A DNA stretch of 27,442 nt. It comes from Rhodospirillaceae bacterium. Lineage in GTDB: Bacteria > Pseudomonadota > Alphaproteobacteria > MPNO01 > UBA2964. Where the stretch lies: positions 1 to 27,442 of the forward strand of contig JABJKO010000123.1 in assembly GCA_018660305.1 (NCBI GenBank), given 5' to 3'. Position numbers and translations under genes: made by a program. The notes under the pieces were generated by a model. That model was given only the letters and a program-made list of their open reading frames with translations, was not told the origin of the DNA and did no database searches. Positions 1 through 7,663 of the stretch are shown here, piece after piece (the stretch's first letter is position 1; each line of letters begins with the position of its first letter).

Positions 1-1
1 A

Positions 2-1492
2 GAAAAGATTTTTCAGAAAAGCCTGATCGAAAAAGAGCTCAACAATCTTGGGCAGGGGAGTATCGATCCAAGTCGCATCGTTTTTGACTTTCACCATCAT
101 TCCCATGCGGCCAGTGCGTTTTACCCATCGCCCTTTCAAAAAGCCGCCATTCTCATCATGGATGGCGTTGGTGAATGGGCGACGACCAGTTGCGGTATCG
201 GCGATGGCGAGAAGTTGGAACTCACCCGTGAAATCCGCTTTCCCCACTCTCTCGGGCTGCTCTACTCGGCTTTTACCTATTATCTCGGCTTCAAGGTCAA
301 TGACGGTGAATACAAGGTCATGGGCCTCGCCCCGTATGGTGCGCCAACTTTTGTCGATCAAATTCGGGACAATTTGATCGACATCCGGGACGATGGGTCT
401 TTCTGGCTGGACATGCAGTATTTCGATTATTGCACCGGTCTGACCATGACCAACAAAAAATTCGATGATTTGTTCGGTGGACCGCCGCGCAATCCCGCGG
501 CACCGCTGACCCAGCGTGACATGGATCTCGCCCGTTCTGTACAGGTCGTGACCGAGGAGGCTGTCCTGGCGCTCGCCCGCGCTTTGCATCGCGAAACCGG
601 CATGGCTGATTTATGCCTGGCCGGTGGTGTCGCGCTGAATTGCGTTGCGAATGGCCGTCTGTTGCGCGAGGGGCCATTCGATAGAATTTGGATCCAGCCC
701 GCTGCCGGCGATGCCGGTGGCGCTATCGGTGCGGCGTTGGCGGTAAATCATCTCCTAGCCGGCGTTCCCCGCCCGGCACCTGATGGACGTGACGGCATGA
801 AGGGCGCTTATCTGGGCCCGGCGTATGATTCCGATGAAATTCGCGGCTTTCTCGATGGTGTGGGCGCTTCCTATGACGAGCCAGGCGAAGAGGGGTTTTA
901 CGATACGGTCTCTGCCGCGCTGGCCGGTGAGAAAATTGTCGGGTGGTTTCAGGGGCGTAGCGAGTTCGGCCCCCGGGCGCTGGGAAACAGGTCCATTCTC
1001 GGCGATGCCCGGTCGGAGCGCATGCAAAGCATGCTGAATCTCAAAATCAAATACCGGGAAAGCTTCCGTCCGTTCGCGCCGGCGGTACTTTCCGAGGATA
1101 CGGCGGACTATTTCGGCCTTGAGGGCGATAGCCCCTATATGCTGGTGGTTGCTCCTGTCCGGGAGGAGCGCCGTACCATACCCGCCGAGGGGGAGTGCAC
1201 GGCCAACGGGCTTGATAAACTAATGCAGATCAGAAGCGACGTCCCCGCCATAACTCATGTGGATTATTCCGCCCGTGTCCAGACCGTCGATGGTGTTGCC
1301 AATCCACAATTCAGACGGCTCCTGGAGGCGTACAAGGCGCGGACTGGTTATGGGCTCCTGGTCAATACCAGCTTCAATGTTCGGGATGAGCCCATTGTCT
1401 GTTCGCCCGAAGATGCGTGGCGCTGCTTTATGGCCACTGAAATGGATATGCTCGCTATCGGGCCTTTCGTTCTCCACAAAGAAAATCAATGA
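2..1492 (+). CDS. NodU/CmcH-type carbamoyltransferase, 5'-truncated
   Basis: The reading frame is open from base 2, so the start lies outside the window; 496 residues are visible and roughly the first 80-100 of this family are missing (estimate from the usual size). The metal/carbamoyl-adenylate motif HHHSHAASAF is encoded at 92-121, upstream of the first in-frame ATG at 158. Further on are the glycine-rich LAGGVALNCVANGR and AGDAGGAIGAAL segments of the TsaD-like fold, and then the C-terminal family signature GRSEFGPRALGNRSIL followed by NLKIKYRESFRPFAPAVL. Family members transfer carbamoyl from carbamoyl phosphate to hydroxyls of sugars or antibiotics in the cytoplasm. Next to methyltransferases and glycosyltransferases, the likely acceptor is a sugar of the surface polysaccharide (inference). 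The stop overlaps the next start as ATGA, indicating translational coupling. Confidence 0.93.
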   Translation, partial: EKIFQKSLIEKELNNLGQGSIDPSRIVFDFHHHSHAASAFYPSPFQKAAILIMDGVGEWATTSCGIGDGEKLELTREIRFPHSLGLLYSAFTYYLGFKVNDGEYKVMGLAPYGAPTFVDQIRDNLIDIRDDGSFWLDMQYFDYCTGLTMTNKKFDDLFGGPPRNPAAPLTQRDMDLARSVQVVTEEAVLALARALHRETGMADLCLAGGVALNCVANGRLLREGPFDRIWIQPAAGDAGGAIGAALAVNHLLAGVPRPAPDGRDGMKGAYLGPAYDSDEIRGFLDGVGASYDEPGEEGFYDTVSAALAGEKIVGWFQGRSEFGPRALGNRSILGDARSERMQSMLNLKIKYRESFRPFAPAVLSEDTADYFGLEGDSPYMLVVAPVREERRTIPAEGECTANGLDKLMQIRSDVPAITHVDYSARVQTVDGVANPQFRRLLEAYKARTGYGLLVNTSFNVRDEPIVCSPEDAWRCFMATEMDMLAIGPFVLHKENQ

Positions 1493-2499
1493 CCGCCGCA
1501 GAGACCGCGCTGTTTTCCGACAAGGTGCTCGATTGCCTCAAGGCGCCCGGTGGCATCGATAGCGACACCCTCGTCCTGGAGGGCGACGGGCTGCGCTGCA
1601 CCACGAGCGGCGAGCGTTACGACAATATTGAAGGCATTCCATCCTTATTTGCACCCTTGTCCGGTGATGGCGTCGAGGTCACCGACCGGGTCAAAACCTT
1701 CTATGAGGAAAACCCGTTCCCCAGTTATGAGGGCATCGAGGAATTCGGTGAGCTGGTTAACAAGGGAACCCAGAACCAATTTTCCGCCGACCTTCTGGAG
1801 GCCATCGGCTTCAACAAGACAATTCTTGAATGCGGGTGCGGGACCGGCCAGCTTTCGCATTTTCTCCAGCTGAACAACAACCATGTTCTCGGGATTGATA
1901 TGTCGTTGGCGAGCCTTCGTCTGGCCATCGAGCACAAGATGCGCAACCAGTTACCGCGCAGCGCTTTCGCACAGATGAATATTTTCAATCTTGCGATCAA
2001 AGATGCGTCATTCGATGTCGTTATTTCACATGGCGTCCTGCACCACACTTTCGATGCGCGCCGGGCATTTGGTGAAATCATTCGCAAGGTAAAGCCGGGT
2101 GGAATCGTGATGGTAGGGCTCTATAACCGGCCTGCCCGCTTGCCCACATTGATTCGATCCAAACTGATCAGCACGTTTGGGCCCAAAATCGACTATGTGG
2201 TTCGCTCACGTATTCATGATGCCCGGAAGGCCGATATTTGGATCAAAGACCAGTATTACAATCCACATGAAACATGGCACTCCATCGATGAGGTCATGGG
2301 CTGGTTCGATGAAAACGATGTGGAATTTTTGAACTGCTCGCCACCAATTCTCGATACCGACGGCGAGACAGCGGACTCGCTGTTCGAGAAAACCAGTACA
2401 GGGAATGCCTACCAGAGGATGGTGACGCAAATGTCCTGGCTTGGAACGATCGCCCGCGAAGGGGCTTTATTCGACATGATCGGCCGGCGGCGGGGCTGA
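1489..2499 (+). CDS. Class I SAM-dependent methyltransferase with degenerate Trm112-like N-terminus
   Basis: This 336-residue protein starts at the ATG in the ATGA overlap with the carbamoyltransferase. Residues about 16-55 resemble a Trm112/UPF0434 zinc ribbon by layout (CLKAP ... LRCTTSGERYDNIEGIPSLF), but each CxxC pair keeps one cysteine only, so it probably binds no zinc. The SAM-binding motif I is ECGCGTG at residues 114-120, an acidic motif II follows in LGIDMS, and ISHGVLHHTFD plus VKPGGIVMVGLYN are typical post-motif segments of the Methyltransf_11 group. The substrate cannot be read from sequence. Overlap with a carbamoyltransferase and spacing of 3 nt to an SGNH protein point to decoration of a glycan, perhaps O-methylation (inference). 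Confidence 0.9.
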   Translation: MTAAETALFSDKVLDCLKAPGGIDSDTLVLEGDGLRCTTSGERYDNIEGIPSLFAPLSGDGVEVTDRVKTFYEENPFPSYEGIEEFGELVNKGTQNQFSADLLEAIGFNKTILECGCGTGQLSHFLQLNNNHVLGIDMSLASLRLAIEHKMRNQLPRSAFAQMNIFNLAIKDASFDVVISHGVLHHTFDARRAFGEIIRKVKPGGIVMVGLYNRPARLPTLIRSKLISTFGPKIDYVVRSRIHDARKADIWIKDQYYNPHETWHSIDEVMGWFDENDVEFLNCSPPILDTDGETADSLFEKTSTGNAYQRMVTQMSWLGTIAREGALFDMIGRRRG

Positions 2500-2502
2500 C
2501 CG

Positions 2503-3624
2503 ATGAGCGGTACCGAGCCGGGTGGACCGACCTTTGCCGGCGCGATTGTGGCGTTCGTCATCGGGACGATCCTGCTTCTTGCGATCGGCGAAGCGGCGAC
2601 GCGCATTTTCTATCCGCGCTGGGCGGAGTATTACAGTGGCCATTTCATGCAGCTGGAAAAGCGCCCCGGTCACCGAAATTTCTGGATTGGGAAACCCGGT
2701 TTCGATGGATATTTTGCTCAGAATAATGGCGATTTCCGCCACGCGATCCGGATCAACGCGGCCGGCCTGAGAAACGACGAACCCGCATCCGCGGCTAATG
2801 ACCGTGTCTGGATGCTGGGCGATTCAATGACCTTTGGCTGGGGGGTCGAGCGTGCCGAGACGTTTACCGCCAAAACCCAGCTTCTAAGCGGGTTCAAAAC
2901 CTATAACGTCGCGGGACCCGGCAACGATGTGTGCGCCTATCAGGCGCTCGCTGATCGCATGTCAGACGCAGCGCGTCCGCGTGCGGTCGTCGTCGGGCTG
3001 ATCGTCGAAAATGATGTGCAGGTCTATGATTGCCGCGAACAGGCGAGACAGCACGCGGCCAACAACAATGCGTCTGACGAATCGTCTTTCCGGTCTTTGG
3101 CGGCCATTAAATATGCCCTGACCGGTTACTCCGCGCTCTACAACGTTGTGGCGACGTCGATCAAAAGAGTGCCGTGGCTGCTTGAAGGCCTCACCGGACT
3201 TGGCCTCGTCTCCCGCCAGCACCAGACGAGAAATGTTTTTGATGCGAGCGAATTATCGGCGCGATCCCGGACCACGGCTGGAGAAGTTGCGCGGCTCCGG
3301 GAATTTCTACCGCGCGATACGCAATTCGCGGTCGTCGTCGTTCCGGCGCGATTTGAGCTTCGTGACGAGCACGGTCTCTTTAAAAGCGCGAGACTGGGCG
3401 TTATCAGAGCGTTGCGGGAAAAGGGGGTTGCCGTCATCGATCTCTATGACCGTTTCAGGAAAGCCGGGTTTGCACAGACCCATTTTGTGCATGACGGCCA
3501 TTGGTCGGCGAAAGGTCATCTCGTCGCCGCACGCGCCATATCAGACTGGTTAAAGACGAATATCGGTCCCGCTGGACCGAATCGACAGCAGCCGAACCAG
3601 ACAGGACTTTCGTCACCACCATGA
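2503..3624 (+). CDS. Membrane-anchored SGNH/GDSL hydrolase-like protein
   Basis: A 373-residue protein with one N-terminal hydrophobic helix at about residues 9-29 (AIVAFVIGTILLLAIG), then a soluble domain that is probably periplasmic. The SGNH block I is MLGDSMTFGWG with the putative nucleophile Ser108; block III may be PGNDV near residue 135; the catalytic Asp-His pair fits HDGHWSAKGH with Asp331 and His333. Such proteins act as esterases or, as in AlgX/AlgJ-like proteins, as acetyltransferases on exported polysaccharide. Here it may add or remove an acyl group on the polymer (inference). It starts 3 nt after the methyltransferase stop and its own stop overlaps the next gene as ATGA. The last 20 or so residues are rich in Pro, Gln and Asn and look disordered. 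Confidence 0.85.
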   Translation: MSGTEPGGPTFAGAIVAFVIGTILLLAIGEAATRIFYPRWAEYYSGHFMQLEKRPGHRNFWIGKPGFDGYFAQNNGDFRHAIRINAAGLRNDEPASAANDRVWMLGDSMTFGWGVERAETFTAKTQLLSGFKTYNVAGPGNDVCAYQALADRMSDAARPRAVVVGLIVENDVQVYDCREQARQHAANNNASDESSFRSLAAIKYALTGYSALYNVVATSIKRVPWLLEGLTGLGLVSRQHQTRNVFDASELSARSRTTAGEVARLREFLPRDTQFAVVVVPARFELRDEHGLFKSARLGVIRALREKGVAVIDLYDRFRKAGFAQTHFVHDGHWSAKGHLVAARAISDWLKTNIGPAGPNRQQPNQTGLSSPP

Positions 3625-4385
3625 AAACAATTGGTATTGTTCCCGCCCGAATGGGATCCAGCCGGTTCCCGGGCAAGCCCCTGTTTCCCATCTGTGGAAA
3701 ACCGATGGTGGAGCATGTCTTCGCCCGGGCGAAGCTTTCCTGGGACTGGGACGAATTGTGTATCGCGACCTGTGACGCCGAAATTCGGGACTTCGCCGAG
3801 GATCGTGGCTTTCCGGTGGTGATGACCGCGGACACCCACACCCGCGCCCTTGACCGGGTGGCAGAAGCTTATGAGGTGATCAGCGACACTACCGACGACC
3901 ATGACATTGTCGTCTGTGTCCAGGGTGATGAACCCCTTCTGGCGGGGGATACCATCTCGGCGGTCATAAATCCGTTTCACGAAGACGATACGGTAGAAGG
4001 CACGATGCTTGCCGTTCCCATTACCGACGAGGCGCTGTTTCGCAATCCGGATATTGTGAAGATCGTTCATGATGTTAGGGGGAATGTTCTCTATACCAGC
4101 CGTCAGCCGATTCCTCATTGTGAAACCTTTTCCGCGGACCTCGGCGCAAAACGGGTGGGTGGTATATTTGGATTCCGCTGGCATTTTTTGAAATGGTTCA
4201 CCGCCCTGCAGGAATCGCCGCTGGAACAGGCCGAATCCTGCGACAGCAACCGTATTTGCGATAATGGACGGTTTCAGCGCCTCGCCCCAATCGCTGCCAG
4301 GCCGTATTACTCGGTAGACAGTCCCGAGGACGTGAAACTGGTAGAAGACGCCATTACCGAAGATCCCCTATGGGGACAATATTAG
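3621..4385 (+). CDS. KdsB-like CMP-sugar (3-deoxy-octulosonate-type) cytidylyltransferase, divergent
   Basis: Start is the ATG of the ATGA overlap; it gives 254 residues, the usual KdsB length, and begins directly with the first strand. The nucleotide-binding loop PARMGSSRFPGKPL (residues 8-21), GKPMVEHVFARA, the metal-binding QGDEP (101-105), the SPLEQAE helix and the terminal DSPEDVKLVE are those of CMP-KDO synthetases. The sugar-recognition loop differs: where KdsB normally has a His-x-SGT(D/E)R pattern, this protein has MTADTHTRALDRVAEA (68-83), and the usual LEQLR segment reads SCDSNR. It therefore likely makes a CMP-activated sugar acid or related compound, but KDO itself is uncertain. 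No KdsA or KdsC-type gene is nearby. The next genes are a SIS isomerase and a HAD phosphatase, which fits a precursor cassette. Confidence 0.85.
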   Translation: MKTIGIVPARMGSSRFPGKPLFPICGKPMVEHVFARAKLSWDWDELCIATCDAEIRDFAEDRGFPVVMTADTHTRALDRVAEAYEVISDTTDDHDIVVCVQGDEPLLAGDTISAVINPFHEDDTVEGTMLAVPITDEALFRNPDIVKIVHDVRGNVLYTSRQPIPHCETFSADLGAKRVGGIFGFRWHFLKWFTALQESPLEQAESCDSNRICDNGRFQRLAPIAARPYYSVDSPEDVKLVEDAITEDPLWGQY

Positions 4386-4395
4386 GCCTCCTGAC

Positions 4396-5019
4396 ATGAA
4401 CAAAATTGACGATCTGAACGACGCGCACGCGGGTAGTCCCGCCGCCTACGCGCGCGCCTATCTGGATTATTTGGCAACATGCTTTGACTCGATTGATTGC
4501 GCAGAGATCGAGCGATTCGTTCAGTTGCTTCTGGACGTCCGGAAAAATGATCGCACGGTGTTTTTTATCGGGAATGGCGGCTCTGCCGCGACGGCGTCAC
4601 ATTTTGCGAATGACCTCTCGATCGGGACACGAACCGGCGGCGATTCGCCGTTTCGAACCGTCAGCCTGACCGACAATATGGCCGTCATAACGGCGCTCGC
4701 GAATGACGAAGGGTATGAGAGCATTTTCACCGACCAGCTAAAAGTTCAAATGCGGGCTGGTGATTCCGTGGTGGCGATTTCCGCGTCCGGCAATTCGCCA
4801 AACATAATAGCCGCCGTGGATTATGCGAAGACACGTAACGCGACCATCGTCGGGCTGACAGGGTTCGATGGGGGCGCCTTGCGCGACAAATCGGATATAT
4901 CCCTTCATGTCCAGACCGCCAGGGGCGAATACGGACCAGTCGAAGACATACACATGATTTTTGACCATTTGATCGGCAGCTATCTGATCGCTTTGGTCAA
5001 GCGTGAGGCGATGGCCTAA
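4396..5019 (+). CDS. SIS-domain sugar-phosphate isomerase, GmhA-like
   Basis: A 207-residue single SIS domain, the length of sedoheptulose-7-phosphate isomerase. The phosphate-binding loop GNGGSAATASHF is at residues 59-70, the second loop SASGNSPN near 131-138, and LTGFDGGAL and GEYGPVEDIHM (177-187) follow. GmhA converts sedoheptulose 7-phosphate to D-glycero-D-manno-heptose 7-phosphate. By recalled alignment with E. coli GmhA, His69 and His191 match metal ligands, while the ligand Glu becomes Asp73 and the ligand Gln becomes Glu183. That suggests a SIS subfamily of polysaccharide loci rather than a housekeeping GmhA. A GmhB-like phosphatase is encoded at 20.8 kb, but no heptose kinase or guanylyltransferase is visible, so a heptose product is possible but unproven. 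Confidence 0.85.
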   Translation: MNKIDDLNDAHAGSPAAYARAYLDYLATCFDSIDCAEIERFVQLLLDVRKNDRTVFFIGNGGSAATASHFANDLSIGTRTGGDSPFRTVSLTDNMAVITALANDEGYESIFTDQLKVQMRAGDSVVAISASGNSPNIIAAVDYAKTRNATIVGLTGFDGGALRDKSDISLHVQTARGEYGPVEDIHMIFDHLIGSYLIALVKREAMA

Positions 5020-5025
5020 CCCGAC

Positions 5026-5721
5026 GTGTGTACCCTCATCTTTGATCTCGACGGTACGCTGATTGACAGCCTGCCCGACGTTGTTGCCGCCTCCAACCGC
5101 TTGCTTGCCGAAGCGGGCCGACGGTCCATTGATCGCGCGGAGGGGGCGGCCATGGTTGGCGAAGGTGCCGCGCCGCTCATCGAGCGTTTGTTCGAGGCAA
5201 CCGGTGATCCCGCCGAGGCGGCGGAAGTACCCGCACTGGTCGAGAGATTTGTGGGGTTTTATCGCGACCACCCCGCTGACGAGACAATCATTTATCCCGG
5301 CGTGATCGAAACACTGGAGGCGCTGGCGGCGCACCACGTTCCCATGGGTATCTGCACCAACAAACCCCATGAGATGAGTATGCTGGTGATGGCTGCCCTG
5401 GGTCTGGATCGATTCTTTTCCTCGGTCATCGGTGGTGGTGCAATATCTGTCAAAAAGCCCGACCCGGCTCATTTGTTGGCCGTCGTGGAGGCTATGGGCG
5501 CCGATCCAGAGACATGCGTCTTTGTTGGCGACAGTCCCACGGACGTTGAAACGGCCCGCCGTGCAGACATTCCGGTCATTGCTGTTTCCTATGGATACAG
5601 CAGGGTGCCGCCGACAGAGCTCGGGGCCGATTGCCTGATCGATCATTTCGCCGACCTGCTACCGGCGCTTGATCGCGGGATGGGTCCGTGTCGGGCTATT
5701 TTACGTTCCCCGGATATCTGA
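5026..5721 (+). CDS. HAD-superfamily phosphatase, phosphoglycolate phosphatase-like
   Basis: This 231-residue protein starts with GTG, 6 nt after the SIS gene stop; the next Met would remove the catalytic loop. HAD motif I is FDLDGTLIDS with nucleophile Asp7 and acid/base Asp9, a helical C1 cap spans about residues 15-85, motif II is the Thr of GICTNKP, motif III is the Lys of KKPDPAHLL, and motif IV is FVGDSPTDVETARRA. This is the Gph/PGP subfamily, which removes phosphate from small phosphorylated metabolites. Its position right behind a KdsB-like and a SIS gene suggests it dephosphorylates an intermediate of the same sugar pathway, the role KdsC or GmhB has in related routes (inference). 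A housekeeping phosphoglycolate salvage role cannot be excluded. Confidence 0.88.
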   Translation: MCTLIFDLDGTLIDSLPDVVAASNRLLAEAGRRSIDRAEGAAMVGEGAAPLIERLFEATGDPAEAAEVPALVERFVGFYRDHPADETIIYPGVIETLEALAAHHVPMGICTNKPHEMSMLVMAALGLDRFFSSVIGGGAISVKKPDPAHLLAVVEAMGADPETCVFVGDSPTDVETARRADIPVIAVSYGYSRVPPTELGADCLIDHFADLLPALDRGMGPCRAILRSPDI

Positions 5722-5733
5722 GAGATCGTCGAT

Positions 5734-6681
5734 ATGCTCGTTGGGCAAGCTGCTCTCAATGCGCTGGAAAACTCACTGGAAGCCAAGGAAGAAAGCCGCT
5801 CGGCCTACTGGGTCGCCGAGATGGACAGTTTCAGCATCAACGCAGCCGGGGAATTCCAGGGTACCGCGTTGCTCGGAAATATGGGCGCGGGCCCCAGTCC
5901 CATCCGCAACGCCGTGCATTGGATTCTGCAAACTCCGCTGCGGCGTATGGGACGGAAGTACACCCACTTTTTCGATTGCCTGCGACAGGCACGTGCCATT
6001 GCGAAAGGCCAGAACCGCCAATTTACCCAGGATATTCTTCGACAGGCCTTGTCCATCGCCCTAATTCGGGAATATCTGCCGGACCTGCCGCGCCATACCG
6101 TCATTGCAGTGATCGGGGACGGATTTGGCGTCACGACAGCCCTGATTCAGCGGTGCTTTCCAGAAAACCGGGTCATCGTCTGCAATCTGAACAAGCCGCT
6201 TCTGGTGGATCTTACCTTCGCGCACAAGGCAAATCCGGATATGAAATTCGCTCTGGCTGAATGCGGAGATGATCTTTCCGCGGCCTTGAAATCCGACGGG
6301 GTCGATGTCATCGGCCTGCGCGCCGACGATGCAGCGCTCCTGGCAGGGGCGCCCATAGGTCTTGCCATCAATATTCTGTCGATGCAGGAGATGCCCTTAC
6401 AGGCGATCGCCACCTATTTCGACGCTCTGCGAAAATGCCCCGCGGAGCGGACAATGTTTTATTGCGCCAACCGGTTCCGTAAGACCCTTCATGATGGGTC
6501 CATTATCTCGTTCGACGAATATCCATGGCAGTCAGAGGACGAAATATTGCTTCATGACGTGTGTCGCTGGAGCCAATTGACCTACCATAAATCTCCTCCC
6601 TTCTGGATCCGCCGTGGTCTGGCGGAGGACAAAATTGTCGTGCACCGTGTCGTCGATCTCCACAAAGAGAATGCGCAATGA
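5734..6681 (+). CDS. Putative sugar O-methyltransferase
   Basis: A 315-residue soluble protein. Residues 126-132 (VIGDGFG) look like a SAM-binding glycine loop preceded by a hydrophobic strand, and NILSMQEMPLQAIATYF (about 212-228), FYCANRF and DEYPW (261-265) match the arrangement I recall for the family annotated as putative sugar O-methyltransferase. That family is found almost only in polysaccharide loci and is thought to methylate sugar hydroxyls; few members have been tested. It starts 12 nt after the HAD gene and runs into the dehydrogenase gene, so it is in the same operon. The N-terminal 100 residues are helical-looking and have no recognised domain. The methyltransferase assignment is good; the substrate is unknown. 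Confidence 0.72.
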   Translation: MLVGQAALNALENSLEAKEESRSAYWVAEMDSFSINAAGEFQGTALLGNMGAGPSPIRNAVHWILQTPLRRMGRKYTHFFDCLRQARAIAKGQNRQFTQDILRQALSIALIREYLPDLPRHTVIAVIGDGFGVTTALIQRCFPENRVIVCNLNKPLLVDLTFAHKANPDMKFALAECGDDLSAALKSDGVDVIGLRADDAALLAGAPIGLAINILSMQEMPLQAIATYFDALRKCPAERTMFYCANRFRKTLHDGSIISFDEYPWQSEDEILLHDVCRWSQLTYHKSPPFWIRRGLAEDKIVVHRVVDLHKENAQ

Positions 6682-6697
6682 AGATTACTGGTGTTCG

Positions 6698-7645
6698 ATG
6701 CGTGTAGCGGTTCCCTGCCATGCCTTTTGCCGAAACGACACCCTTCGTGCTGAGTTGCTGGCCGACTATCCCGATGTAAAGTTCAATGACGAATTCGTTC
6801 GTTTCGACGAGGCCGGCCTGGTCCGTTGGGTCGAAGATTGCGACGCCGCAATCGTCGCGCTGGAAGCCATCACGGAATCGTTTCTCGCGGCATCGCCACA
6901 GCTACGGATCATTTCCAAATTTGGTGTTGGTGTCGATAATCTTGATGCGGCCGCTTTGCAGCGGCACGGGGTCCGACTGGGTTGGCAGGGCGGCACCAAT
7001 GCGCTCTCGGTGGCGGAGTTGGCGCTGTGTTTTGCGATTGCCGGCTTGCGCCATGTCGGCGAGACCAGCGCCGCCATGCGAGCGGGCGAGAGACCGGCGG
7101 CTGCCATGGGACGCCACCTGTCAGGCCGTGTCGTCGGCATCCATGGCTGCGGGCAGGTTGGTCAACAGCTGGTCCGTCTTCTCGCTCCCTTTGGCTGCAC
7201 CATTTTGGTTTGCGATATTGCCGACTACGCGGGATTTTACGCCGAACATTCAGTGTCGCGGGTCGAGCAGGACGAATTGGTTGCGCGCTCGGAAGTCCTG
7301 AGCTTGCATCTGCCGCTCACCGATCAGACCCGGAATTTATATGATTCCCGAATGCTCGCCCGGATGCGGCCCGATTGCGTCCTGATCAATACCTGCCGTG
7401 GCGGGATTGTGGATGAAACCGCGCTGCAGCTGGCGCTGTCCGGAGGGACGATTGGGGCCGCCTGCTTCGATGTGTTCGCCGAAGAACCGGCAACGAACGA
7501 TGGGCTGCTTGCGTTACCGAATTTCCTGGCGACACCGCACCTTGCCGGCAGTGCCGAGGAAGCGCGGCTCGCCATGGGCAGAGCGGCGATACGTGGATTG
7601 ACACAAAATGCCATTCCCCAACCGGGTCAATCGCCGTTTCTTTGA
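6698..7645 (+). CDS. D-isomer-specific 2-hydroxyacid dehydrogenase
   Basis: From ATG 6698 this is 315 residues, starting at the first beta strand (MRVAVPCHAF); an in-frame ATG at 6671 would add nine residues and overlap the upstream gene by 11 nt. The NAD-binding loop is GCGQVG (150-155). The catalytic set is Arg234 in NTCRGGIVDE, a Glu in DVFAEEPA, and His281 in ATPHLAGSAEEA. SKFGVGVDNLD and GTNALSVAELAL are typical of the SerA/PGDH-like group, but no ACT regulatory domain follows. The enzyme should interconvert a 2-keto acid and a D-2-hydroxy acid with NAD(P)H. In this locus it could act on a sugar-acid precursor, or reduce phosphonopyruvate made by the PEP mutase at 19 kb; neither is shown by sequence alone. 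No clear Shine-Dalgarno precedes either start. Confidence 0.9.
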   Translation: MRVAVPCHAFCRNDTLRAELLADYPDVKFNDEFVRFDEAGLVRWVEDCDAAIVALEAITESFLAASPQLRIISKFGVGVDNLDAAALQRHGVRLGWQGGTNALSVAELALCFAIAGLRHVGETSAAMRAGERPAAAMGRHLSGRVVGIHGCGQVGQQLVRLLAPFGCTILVCDIADYAGFYAEHSVSRVEQDELVARSEVLSLHLPLTDQTRNLYDSRMLARMRPDCVLINTCRGGIVDETALQLALSGGTIGAACFDVFAEEPATNDGLLALPNFLATPHLAGSAEEARLAMGRAAIRGLTQNAIPQPGQSPFL

Positions 7646-7663
7646 TAAACATCATCCAGTGAA

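Noticed and set aside
3501..3620. Upstream in-frame ATG extending the KdsB-like protein by 40 residues
   Set aside because: The extra segment overlaps the SGNH gene and resembles no KdsB N-terminus; the ATGA overlap at 3621 puts the start directly at MKTIGIVPAR.
4383..4395. Similar sequence around TTAGGCCTCCTGAC after two stops (4383 and 21440 regions)
   Set aside because: Only about 13 shared bases with different roles of the TGA; not supported as a repeat family.
4738..5646. Long antisense frame opposite the SIS and HAD genes
   Set aside because: Both + strand genes show intact family motifs; the antisense translation has none.
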